This document shows, piece after piece, positions 16,889-24,871 of a stretch of 33,898 bases of DNA. Under the pieces are notes generated by a model that saw nothing but the letters and a program-made list of their open reading frames with translations, did no database searches and had not been told where the DNA came from. A program made the translations under genes and the position numbers. This DNA comes from Rufibacter ruber. GTDB lineage: Bacteria > Bacteroidota > Bacteroidia > Cytophagales > Hymenobacteraceae. Location of the stretch: the NCBI RefSeq assembly GCF_001647275.1, contig NZ_LRMM01000060.1, positions 1-33,898 on the forward strand. The letters are read 5' to 3'. Position 1 is the first letter of the stretch. The number at the start of each line of letters is the position of its first letter.

Positions 16889-17820
16889 TGGCGTCTCGGT
16901 TTTTAGTGGTAGTAGTGGGCCCCACCGCGGTGGGGAAAACTGATTTCTGTGTGCAGCTGGCCAAAGAGTATCAGACCCAGATCCTGTCTATGGATTCACG
17001 GCAGTTCTTTAGGGAGTTGAGCATTGGTACGGCCAAACCCTCAAAAGAGGAACAGGGCGGAGTGCCCCACCATTTCATTGACAGCCATTCCATTCAGGAG
17101 GAGTATAACGCCGGAGCCTTCGCCCTAGATGCGCGCCTGCTTCTCCAGCGCCTTTTCCGGCAACACCCGGTTGTCATTGCCACGGGCGGTTCCGGCCTGT
17201 ACGTGCGGGCCCTGTGCGAGGGGCTGGACGAGATGCCGGACATTTTGCCCGGCATAAGGGAAAGCTTAACCCAACGGTTGGAACAGGACGGTTTGCCAGC
17301 CTTGGTAGCGCAGCTCAGGGAATTGGATCCTGTGTATGCCCGGCAAGTAGATGTACAGAACCCGCAGCGGGTGATTAGGGGGCTGGAAGTGTGCCTGAGC
17401 AGCGGGCAACCCTATTCTTCGTTCAGGAAAAAAGCCTTGGCAACTGCAAGGGATTTCCAGATCATCAAGATTGGCCTCACCCGTGACCGCGAAGAGCTGT
17501 ACCGCCGCATTGACCACCGCATGGACCTTATGCTGGCGCAGGGGCTGCTGGACGAGGTAAAGAGCGTACTGCCTTTCAGGAATCACCAGGCGCTCCAGAC
17601 GGTTGGGTACACCGAGCTCTTTCATTACCTGGACGGCGACTACGACTTTGCTGAGGCGGTTAGGTTGCTCAAGCGGAACAGCCGCCGTTACGCTAAACGC
17701 CAGATTACCTGGTTTAACCGGGACCCCGAAATCCAATGGTTCCACCCAGACCAGCTGGCCGACGTGCTGGCGTGGGTGCAACAGAAAATAGAGGGAGAGG
17801 CAGGAAGATCCATTTCATAA
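16885..17820 (+). CDS. miaA: tRNA dimethylallyltransferase
   Basis: MiaA adds a dimethylallyl group to A37 of tRNAs that read UNN codons. The 311-residue length is normal. Landmarks are the P-loop GPTAVGKT at residues 12-19, SMDSRQFFRELSIGTAKPS, VPHHFIDS, ATGGSGLYVRALCEGLDE, RVIRGLEV and the C-terminal NSRRYAKRQITWFNRD. The start is the first ATG of ATGATG at 16885, overlapping the glycosyltransferase stop. The protein could equally start at the second ATG. Translation is probably coupled to the upstream gene. A palindromic repeat begins 2 nt after the stop codon. Confidence 0.96.
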   Translation: MMASRFLVVVVGPTAVGKTDFCVQLAKEYQTQILSMDSRQFFRELSIGTAKPSKEEQGGVPHHFIDSHSIQEEYNAGAFALDARLLLQRLFRQHPVVIATGGSGLYVRALCEGLDEMPDILPGIRESLTQRLEQDGLPALVAQLRELDPVYARQVDVQNPQRVIRGLEVCLSSGQPYSSFRKKALATARDFQIIKIGLTRDREELYRRIDHRMDLMLAQGLLDEVKSVLPFRNHQALQTVGYTELFHYLDGDYDFAEAVRLLKRNSRRYAKRQITWFNRDPEIQWFHPDQLADVLAWVQQKIEGEAGRSIS

Positions 17821-17822
17821 TT

Positions 17823-17863
17823 CCTGTTTCCGGGCTGTTTTTCTGAAAATAGCCCGGAAACAG
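17823..17863. repeat. Palindromic repeat copy 7
   Basis: CCTGTTTCCGGGCTGTTTT pairs with AAAATAGCCCGGAAACAG around loop TCTG. The CCGGGC/GCCCGG arm differs from the GGGGC/GCCCC and AGGCC/GGCCT arms of other copies but keeps pairing. It starts 2 nt after the miaA stop. Confidence 0.85.
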
Positions 17864-17985
17864 ACTTTTCTGTCTGTAGGAATAAGGGCTGTTCAATTAC
17901 GCAGCGCATTACTTTCTAACAGGTGGAACCTGCTTTCTTACCTACCTGCTATAGTTCCAGGGCTCTGCACGGGCAGGACCTCCCT

Positions 17986-18022
17986 CTGTTTTTGGCCTGT
18001 TTTCTTGAAAACAGAAAAACAG
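17986..18022. repeat. Palindromic repeat copy 8 (deleted arm)
   Basis: The left half CTGTTTTTGGCCTGTTTT is complete. The right half reads AAAACAGAAAAACAG, with the GCC of the expected AAAACAGGCCAAAAACAG missing. The outer stem is therefore broken, consistent with a decayed copy. Confidence 0.75.
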
Positions 18023-18227
18023 GACAGATGCTTCAAGCATTCTATTGAGGGGTAGCTTCTGGCTTCTTGTCAGCGAATCCCATAGGTAAACCACCTGCCT
18101 CCGTTCCTTAAACCGCAGTTTTTGCTTAACCACTCCTTCGCCGGGCGTTGGCTTTGGGGCGCTTTTCTACAAAATCAAAGGGGTAAGACTCTTTAGAAGG
18201 AAGGAACTCCTGCCTTAGTATAAGTGT

Positions 18228-18277
18228 CTGCTTTGCGTTTTCGGGCTGTTTTCAGAAAAACAGCGAACGCAAAGCAG
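18228..18277. repeat. Palindromic repeat copy 9 (divergent outer arms)
   Basis: The outer arms CTGCTTTGCGTT and AACGCAAAGCAG are perfectly complementary but share little sequence with other copies. The core GGCTGTTTTCAGAAAAACAGC is the family core. It keeps the fold with a new outer sequence. Confidence 0.8.
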
Positions 18278-18429
18278 CTGAACAACTCAACGAGAGGGCA
18301 TGTCTGACGGGATGATCCTTTTTTCAGACCGTTGGTACTTTGTTCCCATGGGCGGGAAACAATTGACACAGTGCGGGAGCCGCCGCAAGAGCAGGAGGGG
18401 ACCAACGCTGGTTGCCAGGCTCAAAAGTA

Positions 18430-18475
18430 TTCCTGTTTTGGGGCTGTTTTTCTGAAAACAGCTCCAAAACAGGAA
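18430..18475. repeat. Palindromic repeat copy 10
   Basis: TTCCTGTTTTGGGGCTGTTTT pairs with AAAACAGCTCCAAAACAGGAA, with one G-T type wobble position in the inner arm and loop TCTG. It lies 32 nt past the pfkA stop on the minus strand. Confidence 0.85.
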
Positions 18476-18506
18476 TGATAACGGCAAGCCTACCTTGAAA
18501 TGCTGA

Positions 18507-19478
18507 CTACACGCTAAGTACGTGCACCAGCTTCAGGAAACTTTCACTGATGGGCTTCTTCTTGGTGATGGTGTCATGGAATGGAGTGTAGGCTATCTCA
18601 CCGTTGATCACACCCACCATCTCATTGGTGCGGCCGGCTAAAAGGCCCTCCACTGCGCCCATGCCCATTTGGCTGCTGAGCAGGCGGTCGGCGGCTGTTG
18701 GGGTGCCACCGCGCTGTACGTGCCCAATAATGGTTACCTTGGCATCCATCTGCGGCAGCGCCTGCTTCACCTTGGCGGCTATCTCTGAGGCACCGCCTTC
18801 GTCGTCGCCTTCGGCCACAATGATAATGAACGAGGTTTTAGAGCGGCGCCAGCCCTGCTGTAGTGTTTCAATCACTTCTGGCAGTGACGTGATGGTTTCT
18901 GGGATCATCACCATTTCGGCCCCGCCGCCAATGGCGCAGGGGAGGGCAATGTACCCGGAGTCACGCCCCATTACCTCCACAAAAAACACGCGCTCATGGC
19001 TGTCTGCCGTGTCCCTGATTTTGTCAATGGCGTCCAGGGCGGTGTTGACCGCGGTGTCATAGCCAATGGTATAATCTGTGCCAAACAGGTCATTGTCAAT
19101 GGTGCCGGGGCAGCCAATGATGGGAATGCCGTACTCTTTGTGGAAGATCTCAGCTCCGGTAAAGGTACCGTTCCCGCCAATGGCCACAATGCCTTCAATC
19201 CCAAACTTGGTGATCTGCTCAAAGGCTTTTTTGCGGCCTTCGGGCGTCTGGAACTCCATGCTGCGGGCAGATTTGAGAATAGTACCGCCTTTCTGGATGA
19301 TGTTGCTGACAGAATGGGAGAACAGGCGGTAAATCTCGCCCTGAATCATTCCGTTATATCCTCGGCCAATGCCGTAAACTTCTAATTTGTGATACACTGC
19401 TGTCCGGACCACCGCCCGGATGCAAGCATTCATACCCGGGGCATCACCCCCAGATGTAAATACAGCTATTTTTTTCAT
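18507..19478 (-). CDS. pfkA: ATP-dependent 6-phosphofructokinase
   Basis: This 323-residue enzyme matches the usual bacterial PfkA length. It phosphorylates fructose 6-phosphate in glycolysis. Landmarks are FTSGGDAPGMNA at residues 7-18, GIGRGYNGMI, GGTILKSARS, CPGTIDNDLFGTDYTIGYDTA with catalytic D128, VMGRDSGYIAL, EGDDEGG and GHVQRGGTPTAADR. PGTIDND rather than PKTIDND points to ATP, not pyrophosphate, as donor. Residue 103, usually Asp in GGDGS/T, is Asn here (GGNGTFTGAE), which is notable because that Asp helps hold Mg-ATP. The start is ATG at 19478, since the family N-terminus MKKIAVFTSGGD begins there. An in-frame extension upstream has no family sense. Confidence 0.95.
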   Translation of the reverse strand: MKKIAVFTSGGDAPGMNACIRAVVRTAVYHKLEVYGIGRGYNGMIQGEIYRLFSHSVSNIIQKGGTILKSARSMEFQTPEGRKKAFEQITKFGIEGIVAIGGNGTFTGAEIFHKEYGIPIIGCPGTIDNDLFGTDYTIGYDTAVNTALDAIDKIRDTADSHERVFFVEVMGRDSGYIALPCAIGGGAEMVMIPETITSLPEVIETLQQGWRRSKTSFIIIVAEGDDEGGASEIAAKVKQALPQMDAKVTIIGHVQRGGTPTAADRLLSSQMGMGAVEGLLAGRTNEMVGVINGEIAYTPFHDTITKKKPISESFLKLVHVLSV

Positions 19479-19778
19479 GTACAAACCTATACTTGAGCCA
19501 CCAAAGTACGGGATAAACGTACAATTCTCAAGTATTTGCCCAAGAAGGAGAAGGTTTTTCACTGCTACGCACCCTGCTGTAAAAGGGGAGGGAAGCCTTC
19601 TGAATTATGAAAAAGAGCGTGTGGGGTATGATATTTAAATAAATCAACAGTTTTCAAGATTTGACGTAGCTTATATTTATAATTTTCGTAAATTATTAGG
19701 TGAAGTTGAAGCTGCGCAATTTCTGTGCAATGTGTAGGCAACGGCCGTTATACCATCACCCTTACAGACCCTTTACCT
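19479..19778. other. Divergent intergenic region between pfkA and the TerB-like gene
   Basis: It contains the candidate pfkA promoter (19501-19531) and, for the plus strand, an AT-rich patch at 19650-19700 with TTTG at 19660-19663 and TAATTTTC at 19680-19687, a weak match to a Bacteroidota promoter. No gene is visible. Confidence 0.4.
19501..19531 (-). promoter_or_regulatory. Candidate pfkA promoter (Bacteroidota type)
   Basis: On the minus strand TTG, 20 bases of spacer and TACTTTGG resemble the Bacteroidota -33/-7 pattern (TTG ... TAnnTTTG), with one base fewer in the -7 box. It lies 23 nt upstream of the chosen ATG at 19478 and would give a short leader. Confidence 0.35.
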
Positions 19779-20210
19779 ATGTTTTCTATTTTTGAGAGCG
19801 AAGAAACCAAAAGGCTCAAAACCCACATCATCAACCTGGGCACGCTGGCAAAGATTGACGGGCACCTTGACTCAGCTGAAATGGAGCACATCATCTCTAT
19901 TGGGGAGCGCAAAGGAATGCGGCCGCAGGAGGTGAAAAATCTGCTGTCTTCGTGTGAGAATATCAAAATGACCATGCCTAACAATGATCTGGACCGGTTT
20001 GACCAGATTTATGACCTGGTGGAGATGATGCTGGCAGACGGGATTGTAGATGACAGCGAAATGGATTTCTGTATTGAGATAGCCACCAAGATGGGTTTCA
20101 GAAAATCTGTGGTGGGTATTCTGATCAAGAAAATCACCACGGGCGTGAAAGACGGGCTGGACAGGGATGAGATCAAAGCCGAGGCCATCAATTTTCTGGA
20201 GTTACAGTAA
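19779..20210 (+). CDS. TerB-like helical protein
   Basis: The 143-residue all-helical cytoplasmic protein resembles the tellurite-resistance TerB/DjlA-N family. It has two acidic helix pairs with similar spacing: LGTLAKIDGHLDSAEMEHIISIGERKG and MMLADGIVDDSEMDFCIEIATKMG. The repeated pattern of DG followed by D and E residues is the family's putative metal-binding arrangement. The start at 19779 (MFSIFESEETKRL) is preferred over an upstream in-frame ATG at 19725, which would add 18 residues without structure. Function is unknown; TerB proteins are linked to envelope-associated stress responses elsewhere. It faces pfkA divergently and converges with the lipoprotein gene. Confidence 0.7.
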   Translation: MFSIFESEETKRLKTHIINLGTLAKIDGHLDSAEMEHIISIGERKGMRPQEVKNLLSSCENIKMTMPNNDLDRFDQIYDLVEMMLADGIVDDSEMDFCIEIATKMGFRKSVVGILIKKITTGVKDGLDRDEIKAEAINFLELQ

Positions 20211-20223
20211 CGGGCGTAAAAGG

Positions 20224-20853
20224 CTAATTTGCGGGTTTATACCGTTGAAAAGCACCTTTCTCAAATACATACGTCACGGCTGAGTTTTCTGTGCCCACGG
20301 TGATGCCCTCCCGGGGAAGGCTTTTGCTGCTGGCACTTTCATTGGGTTTGCCGTCTTTCCGGGCCAGGGAAAGATACCTAAGGCTTCTTTTTTTCCCTTC
20401 AATTGGCGTGAGTGGGTGTTTCTCCAGAAGATACTCTTCCAGCTCATTGGCATTCTTGCCGCTGAGAAAGGCATAGATGAAAGCTGAATCCCGCTCTACA
20501 ATCTGTATCGCATAATCCTGCTTTGCATCACCGTTAAAATCTGCCTCCAGGTAATAAGGACCCTGTTCCCCTTGGGGAATGCGCTGCGCATCCTGTTCTG
20601 TGAGGGTGGGGTATTGCCAGAGGCCGTGGGTACGGTCTAAGCTCACCTCCAGCAGGGCGGGGAGTTGCTGTTTTACATCTAGCGGAACATCAGAGGAGAT
20701 GTGGGTGCCGTCTTTCCGGGCGTTGCCAACAGAGTCTGCGGTGTTTTCCAGCGCCGGTTCTGCCGCAGCGGGCGAGTCTGGCAGGCCTCCATGGTTGGTT
20801 TGGGGTTTGCAGCTTATGAGGGCAATCAATACAACACAGGCTAACCTATACAT
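20224..20853 (-). CDS. Lipoprotein of unknown function
   Basis: This 209-residue protein has a short signal sequence ending in the lipobox IALISC with the lipidated cysteine at 15. A Pro/Ala/Glu-rich linker of about 45 residues follows. A C-terminal domain contains YYLEADFNGDAKQDYAIQIVERD, where the DFNGD-D spacing recalls calcium-binding FG-GAP-like or repeats-in-product turns found in exported Bacteroidota proteins. I do not recognise a named family. The stop is 13 nt from the convergent TerB-like gene. The upstream SLC13 gene also runs minus, but a repeat palindrome and 60 nt of sequence separate them. Confidence 0.75.
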   Translation of the reverse strand: MYRLACVVLIALISCKPQTNHGGLPDSPAAAEPALENTADSVGNARKDGTHISSDVPLDVKQQLPALLEVSLDRTHGLWQYPTLTEQDAQRIPQGEQGPYYLEADFNGDAKQDYAIQIVERDSAFIYAFLSGKNANELEEYLLEKHPLTPIEGKKRSLRYLSLARKDGKPNESASSKSLPREGITVGTENSAVTYVFEKGAFQRYKPAN

Positions 20854-20912
20854 CTTTCTCTCCTTTGGTTTCCTTTTTGTACGGTGACACCTGGCCGCAG
20901 TTTTGGCGGTTG

Positions 20913-20949
20913 CTGTTTTAGGCCTGTTTTTAGCAAAACAGGCCTAAAC
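20913..20949. repeat. Palindromic repeat copy 11, running into the SLC13 stop codon
   Basis: CTGTTTTAGGCCTGTTTT pairs with AAAACAGGCCTAAAC. The right arm ends early where AAACAG of other copies becomes AAACTAG. The last base of this arm is the first base of the SLC13 stop codon (20949-20951), so gene end and repeat are fused. Confidence 0.8.
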
Positions 20950-22718
20950 TAGTTATTCATAGTCAGTGGCCAGAAGACCGGCACCAGGAACAGAATCAGG
21001 ATGATCAGGAGAAGGGTGAGCCCAGACCCTATTTTGAGGAAGTCGCGGAACGAATATTTACCCGGGCCATACACCAGAATACATGACGGTTCAAAAGGTG
21101 TGATCAGCGACACAGACGCAGAGAGCATGATGGCAATGGCAAAGGTACGGGGGTTGGCGTCTATCTGGGCGGCGGTTTGCAAGGCCACCGGCAACACCAC
21201 CAGCGCGGCCGCCGCATTTGACATGGGTTGGGTCAGAAAGACGGTAAGCAAAATAAAACCAGCCAGAATGGTGAGCACCCCAAACGGTTCCAGCAGTTGC
21301 ACAATCCAGTGGGCCAGAAACTTGTCTGCCCCGGAGTTGGCCATGGCCATCCCAAAGGCCGTCATCCCCCCAATCAGAATAAGCAGGCGCCAGTCAATTA
21401 CCTGATACGCCCGGTCTGTTGAGATGCACTTGAAGAGAATGCTCATCACTGCGGCTCCCAGAAAGGAGGTAGACAGCGGCAGAACACCGGTACTCCCAAT
21501 GATGATGGCTAAGATGAAGAAAGCCAGGGTCAGGATCCCTTTCCGTTCTTTGAACAGCACCGGCTTAAACTCATCCAGCACGGCCAGGTGCTGGTTCATT
21601 TTTAAATACTCCAGGCGTTCAGCAGAGCCTTGCACCAGAAGCAGATCCCCTAACTGCAGCTGTACATCCCCAATTTTGGTCCTGATGGTTTCGCCCTGCC
21701 GGGAGACCGCCAGCACCACCAGCCCAAACCGGCGCAGGAACTCAATTTCCCTGATGCTTCGCTTGAGCAGGTCAGACTTTCCCGTAATCAGGATTTCCGC
21801 CAGCCTGATGTCACCCCCCACCAGGTCGTCTTCCACAATGACATCGGCCAGAATCTGGATGCCTTTGGTTTCTTTTACTTTGATAAGGTCATCCATTTCC
21901 CCTTCTACCAGCAGTACATCATTGGCTCTGATGCGGGTGCGGTAGTCGGGCAGAAAGTTCTCTTTGCTCCTGATGATGTTCAGGATTCTGAACCCCATTT
22001 TTGAAAGGTCAGACGCAAAGGCAATCTGGCCAATGAGCGGTGATTCATCCTGTACCAGAATCTCAGTCAGGTAGGTTTTGATATTATAGCGGGTAGTGAG
22101 GCCCTGGGTGGTGCCGGCCGGAAGCATTTTATTCCCAATGGTCATCATATACACAATGCCCACGGCGAAAACAATTATTCCTATCCCAGAAAATTCAAAG
22201 AAACCAAACGGCTCAAACCCCGCTTTGGCCATGTAGCCGCTTACCGCCACATTGGTAGAGGTGCCAATGAGGGTACAGGTGCCGCCCAGAATAGATGCGT
22301 ACGCCAGGGGCATGAGGTATTTTGAACTGCTGGTCTGCATCTTTTTGGCTACCCCTACAATGGGGGTGACAAAAAGGGCGGTAACGGTGGTGTTGTTCAT
22401 GAAAGCCGAAATCAACCCCGGGACAATCATTATGAAAAGCAGAAGCATGGTTGGCCGGTGACCAGTGTGGCGCATGAGCCAGTTCACCAGAAAGTCAAGC
22501 ACACCAGTGTCCTCCAGGGCCGCGCTCAGTACAAAAATTGAAGCCAGAATGACAATAAAATCACTGCTGAAACCTGCATACGCTTCTTCTGGGGTGATGA
22601 TCTTGGTGCAGGTGAGTACAATGAGCAGGATCAGGGTAATTACATCAACAGAGAGTTTCTCAGACGCAAAAAGGCCGATAGCAACCAACAGCAGAACTAA
22701 GACAAGGGCAATCTCCAT
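20949..22718 (-). CDS. SLC13/DASS-type permease with two RCK_C (TrkA-C) domains
   Basis: The 589-residue membrane transporter has hydrophobic N- and C-terminal halves that flank a soluble pair of TrkA-C domains at about residues 213-285 and 300-375. The latter are visible as two copies of a pattern ending in DVLLVEGEMDDL and DLLLVQGSAERL. Conserved transporter signatures are SAFMNNTTVTALF (about 105-117) and GTCTLIGTSTNVAVSG (about 146-161) in the first half, and LTQPMSNAAAALVV in the second. These are sodium-coupled anion-site hairpins of the family. Members carry dicarboxylates, sulfate or related anions; the substrate cannot be told here. Start ATG is at 22718. The stop overlaps repeat copy 11. 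Confidence 0.9.
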   Translation of the reverse strand: MEIALVLVLLLVAIGLFASEKLSVDVITLILLIVLTCTKIITPEEAYAGFSSDFIVILASIFVLSAALEDTGVLDFLVNWLMRHTGHRPTMLLLFIMIVPGLISAFMNNTTVTALFVTPIVGVAKKMQTSSSKYLMPLAYASILGGTCTLIGTSTNVAVSGYMAKAGFEPFGFFEFSGIGIIVFAVGIVYMMTIGNKMLPAGTTQGLTTRYNIKTYLTEILVQDESPLIGQIAFASDLSKMGFRILNIIRSKENFLPDYRTRIRANDVLLVEGEMDDLIKVKETKGIQILADVIVEDDLVGGDIRLAEILITGKSDLLKRSIREIEFLRRFGLVVLAVSRQGETIRTKIGDVQLQLGDLLLVQGSAERLEYLKMNQHLAVLDEFKPVLFKERKGILTLAFFILAIIIGSTGVLPLSTSFLGAAVMSILFKCISTDRAYQVIDWRLLILIGGMTAFGMAMANSGADKFLAHWIVQLLEPFGVLTILAGFILLTVFLTQPMSNAAAALVVLPVALQTAAQIDANPRTFAIAIMLSASVSLITPFEPSCILVYGPGKYSFRDFLKIGSGLTLLLIILILFLVPVFWPLTMNN

Positions 22719-22888
22719 AGTGGTGGCGCGAAGGTTATGTACAGGTGCTTAGGGGGTACGCAGAAATAACGGATTGAAGGGGCCAGGTGCTTTTTCAATT
22801 CGTGTCTTGTACTCTAGGTACGCCCAAAAGGTTGACCTGTTCAGTGTCTAGTTTCTAACTAATTGGCTGTCATGGCCTATAAAGCCCC

Positions 22889-24082
22889 CTATGGGTGCAC
22901 CTGCTCATGAATAGCTGCCAATACCAGGTCACAGGCCTCCTCAATTTCTGCCATAGTAATGGTAAGCGGTGGGGCTATTCTCATGGAGTTGTCACAGAAC
23001 AGAAACCAGTCAGTCAGGACTCCTTTTAATAGGGCACTGTCAATCACTGACTTTAAAGTAGCAAAAGAATCAAACTCTACCGCCATCATCAGCCCCAGGT
23101 GTCTGAATTCTTTGATGGCGGGGTGGGTTAACCGCTGTTGGAAGCGTGCAGCCTTTTCTGCCACCTGCGCCAGCAGCCCTTCTTCCTGAATGATCTGCAA
23201 GGTGGCCAGGGAGGCGGCGCAGGAAACCGGGTGTCCGCCAAAAGTGGTGATGTGCCCCAGCATTGGGTCATTCTTGAGCGAGTGCATAATCTCCCGGCGG
23301 GAAATGAACGCCCCTATGGGCATGCCGCCGCCCATGCCTTTGGCACAGGTGAGAATATCTGGAATAACCCCAAACTGCTCAAACGCCCAGAAGGTGCCGG
23401 TTCGGCCAAAGCCGCTCTGGATTTCGTCTAGAATTAGCAAGGTACCGGTCTCTGAGCATCTCTGCCTCAGGTTTTGCAGATACGCCCGCGAGGGAACCCG
23501 TACCCCGGCTTCGCCCTGAACCGTTTCCAGAATAACAGCCGCCGTGCGGGTGGTAATCAGTTCTAAGTCAGGCGCATGGTTGTGTCTGATGTGCCGAACG
23601 TCTGGCAGCAGGGGCCTGAACGCCCGTTTGAAACTCTCTGACCCGTTGAGTGAAAGCGAGCCCTGGGTAGAGCCATGGTAGGCGTTCTCAAAAGCGATGA
23701 GTTCAGTACGGCCGGTAAAACGTTTGGCCAGTTTACAGGCACCCTCTACGGCCTCACTCCCCGAGGACACAAAATACACATTGTCTAACCCGGCGGGCAG
23801 GGTCAGCGCCAGCGCGTGGGCCAGCTGGGCGGGAGGCGCCTGTACAATCTCCCCATAGACCATGAGGTGCAGGTACTTGTCCAGCTGTTGTTGTATGGCC
23901 TGGATGACCTTGGGGTGCCGGTGCCCCACATTGCTCACGCCAATCCCCGAGATCAGGTCAAGGTACCGTTCCCCGTTGGGGCCGTACATATACACCCCTT
24001 CGGCTTTCTCTACCTCCAGCAAAAGCGGGAAATCAGTGGTTTGGGCCTGGTGTTGTAAGAAGAGCTGGCGCGGAGAAAGCAT
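22889..24082 (-). CDS. Class-III aminotransferase (acetylornithine/4-aminobutyrate type)
   Basis: This PLP-dependent transaminase of 397 residues has YLDLISGIGVSNVGHRHP near the N-terminus, SSGSEAVEGACKLAKRFTGR (PLP phosphate binding), ENAYHGST, ILETVQGEAGV, ILDEIQSGFGRTG with D219-E220, and the Schiff-base lysine K248 in TCAKGMGGGMPIGA. The family covers acetylornithine, ornithine, 4-aminobutyrate and diaminopimelate-type aminotransferases. No adjacent arginine, lysine or GABA gene helps to choose, so I leave the substrate open. It starts at the ATG at 24082 and appears monocistronic, with 170 nt before the SLC13 start. Confidence 0.92.
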   Translation of the reverse strand: MLSPRQLFLQHQAQTTDFPLLLEVEKAEGVYMYGPNGERYLDLISGIGVSNVGHRHPKVIQAIQQQLDKYLHLMVYGEIVQAPPAQLAHALALTLPAGLDNVYFVSSGSEAVEGACKLAKRFTGRTELIAFENAYHGSTQGSLSLNGSESFKRAFRPLLPDVRHIRHNHAPDLELITTRTAAVILETVQGEAGVRVPSRAYLQNLRQRCSETGTLLILDEIQSGFGRTGTFWAFEQFGVIPDILTCAKGMGGGMPIGAFISRREIMHSLKNDPMLGHITTFGGHPVSCAASLATLQIIQEEGLLAQVAEKAARFQQRLTHPAIKEFRHLGLMMAVEFDSFATLKSVIDSALLKGVLTDWFLFCDNSMRIAPPLTITMAEIEEACDLVLAAIHEQVHP

Positions 24083-24186
24083 GGCAGTAAGATCAGTTTG
24101 TGGTACAAAGGTACGTACATTGCCTTGATTTTCCCTTTTAAAGGAAGCGCCGACAGCCAGAGAAGATGGGGGCAGACGGCGAGAAG

Positions 24187-24230
24187 ACCTGTTTTAGGCC
24201 TGTTTTTCTGAAAACAGGCCTAAAACAGGT
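24187..24230. repeat. Palindromic repeat copy 12 (perfect)
   Basis: ACCTGTTTTAGGCCTGTTTT and AAAACAGGCCTAAAACAGGT are exact reverse complements around loop TCTG: a 20-bp stem, the cleanest copy in the window. Confidence 0.9.
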
Positions 24231-24363
24231 GTGTATTAGCCAAAGGCGCTGCAATTGTACCTCCAAAAACTGACCTTGCCGTTGCCTTATGCTGTTGTGA
24301 GGACGCTATAGAAGAACCCTTTTCTCCCGTTTTTTCTGGAATAGCAACATGCAAGCAAGCTCT

Positions 24364-24403
24364 AAAGCAGAAAAGGGAGGCCACGGCCTCCCTTTTCTGC
24401 TTT
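24364..24403 (-). terminator. Terminator of the sigma/Spy-like operon
   Basis: AAAGCAGAAAAGGGAGGCC and GGCCTCCCTTTTCTGCTTT are perfect 19-bp complementary arms with only two bases between them. It begins 14 nt after the stop of the Spy-like gene. Read on the minus strand the distal arm ends in TTT, and the A/T-rich base can serve both strands. Confidence 0.8.
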
Positions 24404-24417
24404 GTTCTGCTTGTAAC

Positions 24418-24870
24418 TTATTTCTTAGCGGTTTGCAGGCGCTCCAGCAGCAGTTTGGTGAACTCCCGCTCTGACCGGTGCAGGAGTGCCAGCTGCTTGG
24501 GCGAGATCACCCGCAGGTAGCGGTCCATGTACTCCTTGTCCAGGTCCAGCTCCCGTTGGCGGTACACCAGCCGGTTCTCCAGGCCTTCCCGTATCTGCTC
24601 ATCAGTAAGCGAAGCCAGGCTCTCTTCCCTGAACGTGCGGGACCTTTTACGCAGATCCTGCTTCTTGGCGTCTAACTCATTGTACAGTGGCCAAAAGCGC
24701 TGCGCCTGCTCCTGGGTAAGGCTCAGTTTCTCTGTGATAAAAGCAATCTTGGCATTCTCTATCTTCTCCAGACGGTCCTTGCGGTCATCTGTGTCTTTCC
24801 TGGTCTGTGCTTGCACCAATGTGCCCCAAAACAGAAACACCAACACGTAAATACAACTCTTTAACTTCAT
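24418..24870 (-). CDS. Spy/LTXXQ-like periplasmic protein
   Basis: The 150-residue exported protein has a signal peptide (KSCIYVLVFLFWGTLVQAQ, cleavage likely after residue 20-22). A charged all-helical domain follows, with LTQEQAQRFWPLYNELDAKKQ, which matches the LTxxQ pattern, and LVYRQRELDLDKEYMDRYLRVISPKQL. Proteins of this type (Spy, CpxP, CnrX-like sensors) act as periplasmic chaperones or metal and stress sensors. The start at 24870 is preferred because the signal peptide begins there. It follows the one-TM protein gene with a single base between them. It is the last gene of the sigma-led operon, so it is a likely effector or sensor of that stress module. Confidence 0.8.
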   Translation of the reverse strand: MKLKSCIYVLVFLFWGTLVQAQTRKDTDDRKDRLEKIENAKIAFITEKLSLTQEQAQRFWPLYNELDAKKQDLRKRSRTFREESLASLTDEQIREGLENRLVYRQRELDLDKEYMDRYLRVISPKQLALLHRSEREFTKLLLERLQTAKK

Positions 24871-24871
24871 G

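Larger units (their letters stand above)
17821..18506. other. Gene-free stretch with four palindromic repeats
   Basis: This is the convergent gap between miaA (plus) and pfkA (minus), 686 nt with repeat copies 7, 8, 9 and 10 at intervals of about 160-250 nt. Short open frames between them have no family resemblance. It is the densest cluster of the repeat in the window. Confidence 0.65.
24083..24417. other. Intergenic stretch with repeat copy 12 and a strong terminator
   Basis: It separates the aminotransferase start from the end of the Spy-like operon, both on the minus strand. It holds the perfect palindromic repeat at 24187-24230 and the 40-nt hairpin at 24364-24403. No gene is visible. 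Confidence 0.6.

Noticed and set aside
17942-18405. Small minus-strand frames between miaA and pfkA
   Set aside because: They run through the palindromic repeats, and their only recognisable strings are repeat translations.
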